Shown piece after piece: positions 36,962-46,174 of a stretch of 64,000 nt of DNA (position 1 is the stretch's first letter; the number at the start of each line of letters is the position of its first letter). The DNA is from an uncultured Lachnospiraceae bacterium. Its GTDB lineage: Bacteria > Bacillota > Clostridia > Lachnospirales > Lachnospiraceae. Location of the stretch: contig CAJTXP010000003.1 of the NCBI GenBank assembly GCA_910583615.1, positions 1 through 64,000 of the forward strand, given 5' to 3'. The position numbers were made by a program, and so were the translations under genes. The notes beneath the pieces are model-generated. The model made no database searches. It was not told where the DNA came from and was given only the letters and a program-made list of their open reading frames with translations.

Positions 36962-37858
36962 CTAAACGCCCAGCGCCTGAAACGCCTCATCCGAAAGAAG
37001 CGCTCCGCTGGTCTCTACCACGGCTGCGGCGACCCGGTTGGCGTCGGCGATGGCGCGTTCCATGGAGGCTCCCTGCTTTAACCGTGCAATGACCGTGCCG
37101 ATATGAGAGTCTCCGGCTCCGATGGTGTCGGTCTGCTCTGCCCGGATCCCGGGAATAAAGGCGGTCCTGTGGGCGGTCCTGCAGTAGGCGCCCTGCTCGC
37201 CCAGGGTGACGATGACCGAGTTTCCGGTCTTCTCATACAGAGCGTGGGCGGCTTCCTCTATGGAAGGTTTTCCGGTATATTCCAGCGCTTCCGTCTCATT
37301 CAGATGCAGGATGGGGGAGAGGGCGAAGATCCGCGAAAGGATCTCCGGTGAGAGTACCAGAATCCTTGGTCCCGGTGCAAAATAGACCTGGAGCGCCGGA
37401 TGCTCTTCCAGAAACCGGACGATATGGGTGCCGGTAGGCTCTTCGATCTCCAGACCGCAGATGTAGGCGCTGTCAATGGCGTCTGTATCAAGCTGTTCGA
37501 ACCATTCCGGGCGGAAACGGTATTCGGCGCCCCGATGGCATACAAACGTACGTTCTCCGGATGCTTCCACATAACAGTAGCAGCATCCGTTTTCCTGTTC
37601 CGGCGTCGGGATCGGGCTTCTGACTCCTTTTTCCGTCAGAGATTTCCGGACAAAATGCCCGTATACGCCGGTTCCTATAGGAGAAAACAGAGTATAAGGC
37701 ACCTGAAAATGGCGGATTATGTCCGAGACATTGTAGGCGCAGCCGCCCAGGGACATGGCCTGCCGGATTACATGCACATCTTCTCCGGTCTTTGGCAGAT
37801 GATCCACATGGATGATCACGTCCGTGACGGTGGAGCCGATGACTAATACCTGTTTCAT
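36962..37858 (-). CDS. PfkB-family carbohydrate kinase
   Basis: 298 residues. N-terminal VIGSTVTDVIIHVDHLPKTG, substrate motif SLGGCAYNV, and the catalytic DTIGAGDSHIG with general-base Asp. Phosphorylates a sugar or nucleoside; substrate not readable from sequence. Start 37858 follows GGGGGGA. Its promoter is nearly identical to that of the YdcZ operon 4.7 kb away, which suggests shared control. Confidence 0.9.
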   Translation of the reverse strand: MKQVLVIGSTVTDVIIHVDHLPKTGEDVHVIRQAMSLGGCAYNVSDIIRHFQVPYTLFSPIGTGVYGHFVRKSLTEKGVRSPIPTPEQENGCCYCYVEASGERTFVCHRGAEYRFRPEWFEQLDTDAIDSAYICGLEIEEPTGTHIVRFLEEHPALQVYFAPGPRILVLSPEILSRIFALSPILHLNETEALEYTGKPSIEEAAHALYEKTGNSVIVTLGEQGAYCRTAHRTAFIPGIRAEQTDTIGAGDSHIGTVIARLKQGASMERAIADANRVAAAVVETSGALLSDEAFQALGV

Positions 37859-37918
37859 AAGAAAAATCCCCCCTGTGTATAGTTGAAGCATTTCATTTGC
37901 TTCTGATGTTTTTCTGTC

Positions 37919-37947
37919 ATTATATATGGAAAATATAATTCTTTCAA
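37919..37947 (-). promoter_or_regulatory. pfkB-type kinase promoter
   Basis: On the minus strand: TTGAAA, 17-nt spacer, TATAAT (37947 to 37919). The half-spacer TTTTCCATATATAAT is identical to the promoter at 42582-42610. Confidence 0.75.
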
Positions 37948-38049
37948 GTCCGGTATCATCCGATATGAATTTCTCTGCCGCTATATGGAAATTTTTGTGC
38001 TTTTATGCTATTCTCAGTATAAAGATATTTTTGTGTAGAGGTGTTTGTT

Positions 38050-39561
38050 ATGAAATTTTTAATGAATCAAAAGCTTGCGACACGTATTGGAATTATCACA
38101 ACGGCGATTACACTGGCAGGGATGCTGCTGCTGTGGCTGATTGTGTCAGGCAGTGCTGCTTCTACGGTTAAGAATGACATTACAAATCAGATGACAGATG
38201 CGGTGGAATCCAGAGCTTCGATTATCAACGACTATGTGACTTCTGCGGAGGAATATGTCACGGCTTTTGCCCTTGGACGGGAAGTGCATGATCTGCTTGC
38301 GGATCCGGATAATCCGGAGATTCTGGAAGAAGTGCAGAGGTATACAGAAGAGTTTGCTTCCGTGAAGGGTATTTTTGAAGGGTTGTATATCGCCACTCCG
38401 GAAACGCATGTGCTGACCCATACTTCTCTGGATGCAGTTGGTATGACCACCCGAAAGGGAGAATCCCTGGAGGAATTTCAGAAAACTATTTTAGCCCGGC
38501 GCCAGCTGACGAATCTGGGGATTATGAAATCTCCGGGGACAGGAAGCATGATCCTGTCCATGTACTGTCCTATTTTTGAGGGAGACAGCTGTATCGGTTA
38601 TGTGGGAGCCGGCGTGTATGCAGGCCGGCTGATGGATGTTCTGCTGGGGCTTGACATAAAAGGACTGCCCAACAGTGAATATGTATTTTTAAATGTGGAA
38701 GACGGCGTGTATCTGTATCATGAAGAGGAAGAACTGCTGAATACTGAGACAGAAGAGAGGGGTTATCAGGAGATTATCCGTCGGATCAAAGAGGATGGTG
38801 ATACCAGCGCCAATACATACTTCTACCGGGATGACAGTGGCGTAAAACAGCTGATTGTCTACAAATATCTGAAAGACAGGGGCTGGGTATTCATGGTTCG
38901 CGACAGTGCAGCGGAGGTTTACAGTACAGTAGTAGTGGTGCGCATGATTGTCGGCGTTTTGTGTGCGGCGGTGGCGGCAGCCATCATACTTGTGACGCTT
39001 TTTATTCTGCATCGGCAGGGAAAAGAACTTATGCTGTGGAAAGTGCCATCGGACATCTGGGTAATCTGGATCTTTCCGCTGACCTTGAACTGGAATCTTT
39101 TTATGGACGTGAGGATGAGATCGGTCTGATTGCGCAGACGACCCACAGTGTATGCAGCTGTCTGCGAAAGACGATCAAAGACATCGGGCGGATCCTGGGC
39201 GAGATGGCAGACGGAAACATTGCCGTGAATGTGGAGCAGAACGAAGAATATTATATTGGTGATTGCAGGGTGCTGTCAAAGAGTCTGAAAATGATCCAGA
39301 GTAATCTTACGCATGTGATGCAGGAGATCTCCAGTGTTGCCGGCCAGGTTGATTCCGGTGCCTATCAGGTATCTGCAGGAATGCAGACCCTGTCTCAGGG
39401 AAGTATGGAGCAGTCTGCGTCAATCGACGGGCTTGCAGTGCACATGTCAAAGCTTACCGCACAGATCAAAGGCAGCGCAGCCCGCTGCGGAGGTTTCCAG
39501 AAAACTGTCCGCTCAGGCCAATACCCTGAACAGCCTCATCGGGCAGTTCAGGATTCGATAA
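38050..39561 (+). pseudogene. Methyl-accepting chemotaxis receptor, broken
   Basis: The N-terminus is intact: signal-anchor helix, dCache-like sensory domain (YVGAGVYAGRLMDVLLG) and second helix near residues 295-325. A frameshift near 39020 then moves the frame from HRQGKEL to AVESAIGHLGNLDLSAD. Near 39475 the text jumps from LTAQIKGSA to the extreme C-terminus (EVSRKLSAQANTLNSLIGQF), again with a frame change. The whole signalling hairpin that binds CheA/CheW is missing. No che genes lie nearby. Confidence 0.88.
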
Positions 39562-39645
39562 GATAATCCAGTTTCAGAAGAAACATGAACCGGCAGATTT
39601 GGAGAAGAGCAGATTTCTATTGGGACTGTAAAAGAGGAGTTGTTT

Positions 39646-40275
39646 ATGGAAGACAGAGAGAAAAAAATTCTGATGATTAACGGCTGTATCCGTGGAGAGG
39701 AATCCCGGACCTGGCGCGTTGCAGCGGCTTTTCTGGAATCTGCAAGGGAAACGGCGCCCCGGCCATTTGTCTATACGCAGCTTGATCTGGCGCAGATGGA
39801 TCTGAAACCTTTGACTGGAGATTTTTTTGAAGAGAGGCAGAGGTTTCTGGAGCAAAATGAACGGACGCATTCAAGATTTGATCTGGCGCGCCAGTTTGCG
39901 CAGGCGGACCGGATTCTGGTCGCGGCTCCTTTCTGGGATCTGAGCATCCCGGCGGTTTTAAAAATTTATATTGAAAATATTTCTCTGGACGGCATTACGT
40001 TCGGTTGCCATGCAGAAGGGATGTACGGCATGTGTCAGGCAGAGGATATGCTCTTTTTTACCACCCGGGGAGGTTTCTACGGGGACGGTCCCATGGAACA
40101 GGGAGCCAGGTATCTGAAAGCGCTGTGCGGGATGTTCGGGATTCCGAAGTTTCGCTGCATTGCGGCGGAAGGAATGGATTTTTATCCGGAACGGGAAGAG
40201 GAGCTGATGGCAAAAGCGCTGGAAGTGGCTGAAGAAGCCGGCCGGAACTACTGGAGAACAGAAGCCGGCCGGTAG
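39646..40275 (+). CDS. Flavodoxin-fold NAD(P)H oxidoreductase (azoreductase-like)
   Basis: 209 residues. ILMINGCIRGEESRTWRVA forms the FMN-phosphate loop region, followed by ADRILVAAPFWDLSIPAVLKIYIE and FFTTRGGFYGDGP, as in AzoR/NQO-like FMN enzymes. Reduces quinones, azo dyes or similar with NAD(P)H; substrate unknown. Start 39646 has GAGGAG. It is convergent with the EIIC-like gene. Confidence 0.85.
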   Translation: MEDREKKILMINGCIRGEESRTWRVAAAFLESARETAPRPFVYTQLDLAQMDLKPLTGDFFEERQRFLEQNERTHSRFDLARQFAQADRILVAAPFWDLSIPAVLKIYIENISLDGITFGCHAEGMYGMCQAEDMLFFTTRGGFYGDGPMEQGARYLKALCGMFGIPKFRCIAAEGMDFYPEREEELMAKALEVAEEAGRNYWRTEAGR

Positions 40276-40311
40276 TCTCTGTACCCCGGCGCCGGGAGCG
40301 GGCAGCGGGGT

Positions 40312-41394
40312 TTATGACAGGGTCAGATCTCCTTCCCGGATCCATCCGATCTTCCGCAGGATCTCGCAGAAGAGGGTGCTTAAAACGGCGGGCAGCAGGA
40401 AGCAGATCAGGACCATGGCAGTCCAGTCCATGACTGTGACGGCGGTCTTTGTTCCTGCTGACATATCATTGATCCATCCGGTGTAGACGCCGATCTGTCC
40501 CACCAGGCCGCAGGTGCCCATGCCGGAAGAGATCGCGGGTCCGTTCATCTGGAAATGAAAGATGCATGTGGCGACGGGGCCGGTGATGGCCGATGCCAGT
40601 GTGGGCGGAATCCATATGCGTGGATTTTTTACGATATTTCCCATCTGCAGCATACTGGTGCCGATTCCCTGGGAGATGAGTCCGCTCCACCTGTTTTCCC
40701 GGAAGCTCATAACTGCAAAACCCACCATCTGGGCGCAGCAGCCGGCCACTGCAGCTCCGCCTGCCAGTCCTGTCAGTCCCAGAGCAGCGCAGATGGCGGC
40801 GCTGGAGATGGGAAGTGTCAGGGCGATTCCGACGATGACGGACACCAGAATTCCCATGAAGAAGGGCTGCAGCTCCGTAGCCCACATAATCAGGCGGCCT
40901 ACGTATCCGGCGGCAGTCCCGATGGCCGGAGCCCACCAGAGCGAAAAGAAGACACCCACGAGAATCGTAACCAGAGGAGTCACAAGGATATCGATGCGGG
41001 TTTCTTTGGAGACGGCTTTTCCGCATTCGGTGGCCAGGACGGTGATGACAAGAACGGCCAGAGGACCGCCGGCGGCTCCCAGCTCATTGGCGGCAGCACC
41101 TACGGATACCAGGGAAAACAGTACCAGCTGAGGCGCCTGAAGCGCATAACCGATGGAGATCGCCATGGCAGCACCTACTACATAGGCGGATTTGGTATAG
41201 TTTCCTACCGTGATCAGAAATTCCATGCCCAGCTGCTGGCCCAGCGTGGAGACGATGGTACCGATGAGCAGGGAGGCAAAGAGACCCTGTGCCATGGCAC
41301 CCAGCGCGTCGATGCCATAGCGCCTGCCGGAGAAGATGATGTTTTTGCGGGTGAGAAACTGCCCGAATCTGCCGGTTGCTTTTGTTTCATTCAT
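40312..41394 (-). CDS. PTS EIIC-like membrane protein
   Basis: 360 residues, about ten membrane helices, Gly/Ala-rich. Segments such as AQGLFASLLIGTIVSTLG, ISIGYALQAPQLVLFSLVSV and GGPLAVLVITVLATECGKAV match the EIIC_2-type family found in clostridia. No EIIA or EIIB domain is encoded nearby, so PTS coupling is doubtful. Start 41394 follows GGGA. It lies downstream of two YdcZ genes on the same strand, which suggests one transcript. Confidence 0.78.
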   Translation of the reverse strand: MNETKATGRFGQFLTRKNIIFSGRRYGIDALGAMAQGLFASLLIGTIVSTLGQQLGMEFLITVGNYTKSAYVVGAAMAISIGYALQAPQLVLFSLVSVGAAANELGAAGGPLAVLVITVLATECGKAVSKETRIDILVTPLVTILVGVFFSLWWAPAIGTAAGYVGRLIMWATELQPFFMGILVSVIVGIALTLPISSAAICAALGLTGLAGGAAVAGCCAQMVGFAVMSFRENRWSGLISQGIGTSMLQMGNIVKNPRIWIPPTLASAITGPVATCIFHFQMNGPAISSGMGTCGLVGQIGVYTGWINDMSAGTKTAVTVMDWTAMVLICFLLPAVLSTLFCEILRKIGWIREGDLTLS

Positions 41395-41477
41395 AACATT
41401 TGTCCCTTCCCGGGTATGCTTTTTCTTTTGTGTGAATACCCGATTCAAAAAGAACGTAGCATAAACAGAAAAAGAAA

Positions 41478-41909
41478 TCAAGCGGCAGTTATTTTTTTGT
41501 CCCAGAAAATTCCCAGAGCTACCAGAAGAACTCCGGCAAATCTGATCCAGGTAAACTCCCGGAATATGATGATATCAAACAGGATTCCGGCCAGAAGCTG
41601 GCCTGTCAGCAGGAGGATGGTGGACTGGAACACTTTCATCCTGCGCAGAGTCACGATCGAGAGGACAAAAGCAATCACTCCGAAAGTCCCCCCGGCATAC
41701 AGATGGACGGGGACCTGGGTACATGCATGCAGATCGGTCTGCAAATAAGGAGACAAGAGCAGTAAAATCAGTGCCAGGATACTGGCTACGACATAGTTGG
41801 CCAAAGAACCGTTCCAGGTTCCCAGTTCCTGAGTGGCTCGATAATTGACCATTTTGGAGACAACGGTAGCGCATCCGTATAAAAAAGCAGTAAAAATAAT
41901 TAGAAACAT
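41478..41909 (-). CDS. YdcZ/DUF606-family transporter subunit
   Basis: 143 residues, four to five membrane helices (FTAFLYGCATVVSKMVNY, WNGSLANYVVASILALILLL). Half-size DMT-superfamily proteins of this family usually occur as adjacent pairs forming a heterodimer; its partner is the next gene upstream. Substrate unknown. Confidence 0.8.
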   Translation of the reverse strand: MFLIIFTAFLYGCATVVSKMVNYRATQELGTWNGSLANYVVASILALILLLLSPYLQTDLHACTQVPVHLYAGGTFGVIAFVLSIVTLRRMKVFQSTILLLTGQLLAGILFDIIIFREFTWIRFAGVLLVALGIFWDKKITAA

Positions 41910-41938
41910 AAGTAAAAGACTCCTTTGTTATATATGGT

Positions 41939-42361
41939 TCAGGAAAGATTTAAAAGGATGATTCCGGCCAGAATCATGAGAAAGCAGGGAATGCGTCTGG
42001 GACTGAAAGGAATTCTGGGCACATGGAACAGTCCGTAGTGGTCGATGACAGCGGACATACAGAGCTGTCCCGCCACGGACAGACAGGTAGTGACGGCCGC
42101 TCCCAGAATGCCTACGCACCAGCTGCTGACAGATACCAGCAGAACGCCGAAGAATCCGGCAGAATACAGATACCAGGGCATGCCGCGAAAAGTGATCTTT
42201 TCCCTGACCACCAGAAGGATGTACAGAACAAGCAGGATCCCGCCGGAAGCATGTACCACGAGGCTTACGCCCCAAAGGCTGACGGATTCTGCCAGAAGCC
42301 CGTTAAAGCTCATCATGGCAGACTGAAGGATGCCTGCCAGCAGTACAAGTAATGAATACAT
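41939..42361 (-). CDS. YdcZ/DUF606-family transporter subunit, partner
   Basis: 140 residues, about five membrane helices (LLVLLAGILQSAMMSFNGLL, LVVHASGGILLVLYILLV). First gene of a YdcZ pair and of the presumed operon with the EIIC-like gene. AAGGAG precedes the start. It has a long 5' leader of about 215 nt. Confidence 0.8.
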   Translation of the reverse strand: MYSLLVLLAGILQSAMMSFNGLLAESVSLWGVSLVVHASGGILLVLYILLVVREKITFRGMPWYLYSAGFFGVLLVSVSSWCVGILGAAVTTCLSVAGQLCMSAVIDHYGLFHVPRIPFSPRRIPCFLMILAGIILLNLS

Positions 42362-42610
42362 GGTTTTTCATCTCCTTTGTTTGTATTTTGAACGTTTTTT
42401 TATCTGTCCCACCGGGATAACCGCCCGGGTTTCCGGTGGTTCTGACTGCTCTGTGAGACGGTATAATCAATGAAATGGTTCTGCATGACTGCTTTGTCCA
42501 AAGGGAATTGTGAGAAGGATTTTCCGCGTAACTCTGCGAGGAAAAGATAAGGGCCTGCTTTTTTGCACGTCCTTTTTTCATATTATATATGGAAAAGATA
42601 CTGCTTTCAA
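42362..42610 (-). promoter_or_regulatory. YdcZ-operon promoter and long 5' leader
   Basis: On the minus strand TTGAAA (42610-42605), 17-nt spacer, TATAAT (42587-42582), then about 215 nt before the first codon. The leader ends with a hairpin CCACCGG/CCGGTGG (about 42409-42440) shortly before the ribosome site. I could not match it to a known riboswitch class; guanidine types were considered and not supported. Confidence 0.55.
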
Positions 42611-42684
42611 GCCTGATGTTGAAAACGAGGACGAAGCTGTAATATTACAGAAAGTGAAATCAATATGGAAAAAATACAGGAAGT

Positions 42685-42694
42685 ATGGTATAAT
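42685..42694 (+). promoter_or_regulatory. deoD operon -10 region
   Basis: An extended -10 element TGGTATAAT ends at 42694, about 77 nt before deoD. A matching -35 box is weak. Confidence 0.5.
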
Positions 42695-42771
42695 ATCGCC
42701 AATACAAAAAGGTATCAAAATGCTTCGGTCATGGGGATACGGAGCATCCGGTACCGGATAAGGAGGGTATT

Positions 42772-43479
42772 ATGCCAACACCACACAATGCGGCAAAAAT
42801 GGGGGATATTGCGGAAACAGTATTGCTGCCGGGAGATCCGCTGCGGGCGAAAGTGATTGCGGAGACATTTCTGGAGGATGCCGCGCAGTTCAATACGGTC
42901 CGGAACATGTACGGCTATACAGGAACTTATGAAGGAAAAAAAGTGTCCGTGATGGGGACTGGTATGGGCTGTGCATCCATCGGGATCTATTCTTATGAGC
43001 TGATCCACATGTACGGAGTGAAAAATCTGATTCGGATCGGTTCCTGCGGAGGCATGCAGGAGTATGTGAAGCTGGGCGATATTGTTATGGCGTCAGGTTC
43101 CAGCACGGATACCAATTACGCGCACCAGTATCATCTGCCGGGCAGCTTTTCGGCAGTGCCGTCTTTTGATCTTCTGAGTATGGCTGTGGAGGAAGCCCGG
43201 AAAAACCAGTTCCCGTACATTGTGGGAAATGTAATTTCATCCGACATCTTTTACAATGAGACTCCGGAGTGGAAGGAATGGGCCAGAATGGGCGTCCTGG
43301 CAGCGGAGATGGAGAGTTTTGCCCTGTACTGCAATGCGGCGCGGGCAGGCGTCCGGGCGCTTGGGATCTTCACGGTATCGGATTCCATGGTTTCAGGCGA
43401 AGAGATGTCTGCGGAAGAGCGGCAGAACGGCTTTACCAATATGATGAAAGTGGCTCTTGGAGTCGCTGTGCGCCTGTGA
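42772..43479 (+). CDS. deoD: Purine-nucleoside phosphorylase, DeoD type
   Basis: Phosphorolysis of purine (deoxy)nucleosides to base and ribose-1-phosphate. 235 residues, hexameric PNP family. ETVLLPGDPLRAK, GTGMGCASIGIYS, the phosphate/ribose loop RIGSCGGM, EMESFALY and catalytic Asp in SDSMVSGE are present. GGAGGG precedes the start. It heads an operon with an ADP-ribosylglycohydrolase and a nucleoside ABC importer. Confidence 0.95.
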   Translation: MPTPHNAAKMGDIAETVLLPGDPLRAKVIAETFLEDAAQFNTVRNMYGYTGTYEGKKVSVMGTGMGCASIGIYSYELIHMYGVKNLIRIGSCGGMQEYVKLGDIVMASGSSTDTNYAHQYHLPGSFSAVPSFDLLSMAVEEARKNQFPYIVGNVISSDIFYNETPEWKEWARMGVLAAEMESFALYCNAARAGVRALGIFTVSDSMVSGEEMSAEERQNGFTNMMKVALGVAVRL

Positions 43480-44882
43480 AAAGGGCGTGGGAACTGGCAG
43501 GGGAGCTGTACTGGAACGCGAAACCGGTCGTGCTTTCGGAAGAAGATCAGACCTGGACTGCCAATCTGGAGACACAGAAGTTTTATGATCAGATCCTGAG
43601 TCTGGACTGGGAGAGCCATGTGCCGGGGAGCGGCGCGCCGGAGCGGATCATGGTGGCTGCGGTGCAGGCGATGGAGAACCGGGGATATAAAGCCGGGGAA
43701 CATGCGTACAGGCTTCTGGAAGAAGGAATCAGGGCGCATGCTGACGGTGATTATGTAAAGCTTCATAAAATATCCGCGGAGCTTCGCCATGAGCTCGCCC
43801 ATGCTCAAAAGGATGAAGCGTCCGATTACTGGAAATACAGACAGTACAACTCTTTTGAACAATATGAAAAAGCAGTGCAGTTTCCTCAGAAAACGCCGGT
43901 GGATACAAAGGCGCCGGAATTTAGGGACAGGCTGAAGGCGGCGTGGCTGTCACAGCTGATTGGGGCGGCCATGGGCACCATGGTGGAGGGCTATACTTCG
44001 CAGAACCTGTATGAGACTTTCGGCGATGTGTATGAGTATCTGCGGGAGCCCAATACATATAATGATGATATTACCTATGAACTGGCCTTTCTGGATGCAT
44101 TTTCCAGATCCGGCTATGAAGTGACCTCGAAGGAGATCGCACTTTCCTGGGCGGGGCTTGTGCCCTGCGGATGGTCTGCGGAGGAGATTGCCCTTCGGAA
44201 TATCAAAAGCGGGATTCTGCCGCCTGAGAGCGGTACGTTTCACAACCCGTTCTGCGAGTGGATCGGCGCTCAGATGAAGGGCGGTATCTGCGGAATGGTG
44301 GCTCCCGGCAATGCATATCTGGCAGCGAAGCTTGCCTGGGCGGACGGAGAAGTAGCCCATGCAAATAACGGGATTCTGGGTGAAGTCTTCAATGCAGTGC
44401 TGACGGCGCTTGCCTTTACAGAACCGGATGTGCGTACGCTTTTGCGCCGCGCCATTGATCTGATCCCGGCAGACAGCGAGTATTATTCGGTGGTCTCTTT
44501 TGCCTGGGACTGCTGTGAGCGGTACGAAGACTGGCATCAGGCGCTTTTGGACTGTCAGGAAAGATATAAAAGATACAACTGGATCCACGCCTATCCCAAT
44601 GCCTGCTGTGAAGTGATTGCGCTTTACTATGGGAATGGCGGTTATGCGGAGACGCTCCATATTGTGACCATGTGCGGTGTGGACGCAGACTGCAATGCAG
44701 GCATGATCATGCCGATACCGGCGATCCAACAGGGAATGCGTATCATTCCAGAGAAACTGGTCCATCCGGCGTTTCACGAACTGATCACCTATATGAGGGG
44801 AATCTGCAGGTGTACGCTGGACGAGCTGGTGGACGATACTTTAAACAGCATAAATTATGCAGGAAACAAGGAGGAAGTCTAA
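43476..44882 (+). CDS. ADP-ribosylglycohydrolase family protein
   Basis: 468 residues from a GTG start overlapping the deoD stop (GTGA). An N-terminal region of about 150 residues is followed by the ARH fold: LIGAAMGTMVEG, NDDITYELAFLDAF with the metal-binding Asp pair, AHANNGILGEVF and MCGVDADCNAGMI. Known relatives hydrolyse ADP-ribosyl or related N-glycosidic bonds. Operon position between a nucleoside phosphorylase and a nucleoside importer suggests a substrate such as an imported nucleoside or ADP-ribose derivative; this is inference. The N-terminal extension is unusual for ARH. Confidence 0.85.
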   Translation: MKRAWELAGELYWNAKPVVLSEEDQTWTANLETQKFYDQILSLDWESHVPGSGAPERIMVAAVQAMENRGYKAGEHAYRLLEEGIRAHADGDYVKLHKISAELRHELAHAQKDEASDYWKYRQYNSFEQYEKAVQFPQKTPVDTKAPEFRDRLKAAWLSQLIGAAMGTMVEGYTSQNLYETFGDVYEYLREPNTYNDDITYELAFLDAFSRSGYEVTSKEIALSWAGLVPCGWSAEEIALRNIKSGILPPESGTFHNPFCEWIGAQMKGGICGMVAPGNAYLAAKLAWADGEVAHANNGILGEVFNAVLTALAFTEPDVRTLLRRAIDLIPADSEYYSVVSFAWDCCERYEDWHQALLDCQERYKRYNWIHAYPNACCEVIALYYGNGGYAETLHIVTMCGVDADCNAGMIMPIPAIQQGMRIIPEKLVHPAFHELITYMRGICRCTLDELVDDTLNSINYAGNKEEV

Positions 44883-44883
44883 T

Positions 44884-46038
44884 ATGATGAAAAAAGTATT
44901 AGCAATGCTGCTGGCTTCTGCCATGGTTGTATCCATGACGGCCTGCGGCGGAAACGACAACACGAACACACAGGAACCGGCTGCAGAGGACAGCACGGAG
45001 GCTCCGGCAGAAGGAGAGGATGCATCGAATGATGCGGCTGCACCTTCCGGCGATACTTACCGCGCAGCGCTGCTTCTGAATGGAACGCTTGGAGACAAAT
45101 CGTTCTATGATTCTGCCAATGAAGGTCTGACCAGACTCCGCGACGAGCTGGGCGCAGACGTGTTTGATTTCAAAGTAGAGCAGATGGGCGGAACAGCAGC
45201 AGATGAGTCCAAATGGGAGCCGACCCTTCTGGATTACTGCGATTCCGGCGAGTATGACGTCATCATTATGGGAACCTGGCAGATGGCGGATCCGCTGGCA
45301 AAGGCAGCAGAGCAGTATCCGGATCAGAAGTTCATGTTCTTCGACGAGCAGTTTGATTTTGAAGGCAACGGAAATCCGCAGAACATCTACAATATTCTGT
45401 ACAAGCAGAACGAGGTATCCTATCTGGTCGGTGCAGCGGCAGCCATGATGACCACCGACGAGACCATCGAAGGAATCGATCCATCCACGAAGAAGATCGG
45501 TTTCCTTGGAGGTATGGATAATGCGGTTATCAACGATTTCCTGAAAGGATACGAACAGGGAGCAAAGGATGTGGATCCGGAGGTTGAAGTAGTTATCGGC
45601 TGGGTAGGAGATTTCGTGGATTCCACCAAGGGTAAGGATATTGCGCTTGGACAGTATCAGAGCGGCGTGGATGTAGGTTATAATGTAGCAGGAAATGCCG
45701 GACTGGGACAGATCGAGGCGGCAGGCGATACCAATCTGTATGCATTTGGCGTGGACTCTGACCAGGCAGCCCTGCTTCCGGATTACGCGAAGAATATTCC
45801 TACTTCTGCACTGAAGAATGTAGGCAATTCTCTGTACCGCGCCATTAATCTGGATCTGGAAGGAAAACTGGAGTATGGAACCACTGAGGTGCTCGGTTTT
45901 GCCGAGGGAGGCGTGGAGCTTGTAAAGGATGCGCATTATGAAGAGATGCTTCCGGAGAATATCCGCACTACACTGGATGAAATGGAGCAGAAGATCATAA
46001 ACGGCGAGATCGTAGTGGACACAGCTATCGAGAGATAA
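44884..46038 (+). CDS. BMP-family nucleoside-binding lipoprotein
   Basis: 384 residues. Signal peptide and lipobox (VVSMTACGG) with lipid-carrying Cys21 or so, an Asp/Glu/Ala-rich linker, then the BMP/PnrA domain (ALLLNGTLGDKSFYDSANEG, IGFLGGMDNAVINDFLKGYEQGA, GVDSDQAALLP). Binds purine nucleosides at the outer face for the ABC importer encoded next. Two ATGs (44884, 44887) are usable after GAGGAAG. Confidence 0.93.
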   Translation: MMKKVLAMLLASAMVVSMTACGGNDNTNTQEPAAEDSTEAPAEGEDASNDAAAPSGDTYRAALLLNGTLGDKSFYDSANEGLTRLRDELGADVFDFKVEQMGGTAADESKWEPTLLDYCDSGEYDVIIMGTWQMADPLAKAAEQYPDQKFMFFDEQFDFEGNGNPQNIYNILYKQNEVSYLVGAAAAMMTTDETIEGIDPSTKKIGFLGGMDNAVINDFLKGYEQGAKDVDPEVEVVIGWVGDFVDSTKGKDIALGQYQSGVDVGYNVAGNAGLGQIEAAGDTNLYAFGVDSDQAALLPDYAKNIPTSALKNVGNSLYRAINLDLEGKLEYGTTEVLGFAEGGVELVKDAHYEEMLPENIRTTLDEMEQKIINGEIVVDTAIER

Positions 46039-46174
46039 ACAGGCAATAATAAGGAACTCAAACGGGGCTGTCGCCGCACATACCTGTGCCTGCATGTGCA
46101 GTGTTGCTGTGCATGCAGACAGGGGGATCAGGCGCCAGCCCTGTTCAGGTCCGGAGAGGGTAGAGGTGGTCTGT

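Noticed and set aside
40312..41394. Calling the EIIC-like protein a complete PTS sugar transporter
   Set aside because: No EIIA/EIIB domain or gene nearby and no phosphorylation-site motif seen.
42362..42580. Guanidine riboswitch in the YdcZ leader
   Set aside because: The GGGACA-like and CCCGGG pieces are not in the order or context of ykkC-type or guanidine-II/III RNAs.
46076..46125. Terminator between the BMP lipoprotein and ATPase genes
   Set aside because: CTGCATG/CATGCAG hairpins are imperfect and no T tract follows.
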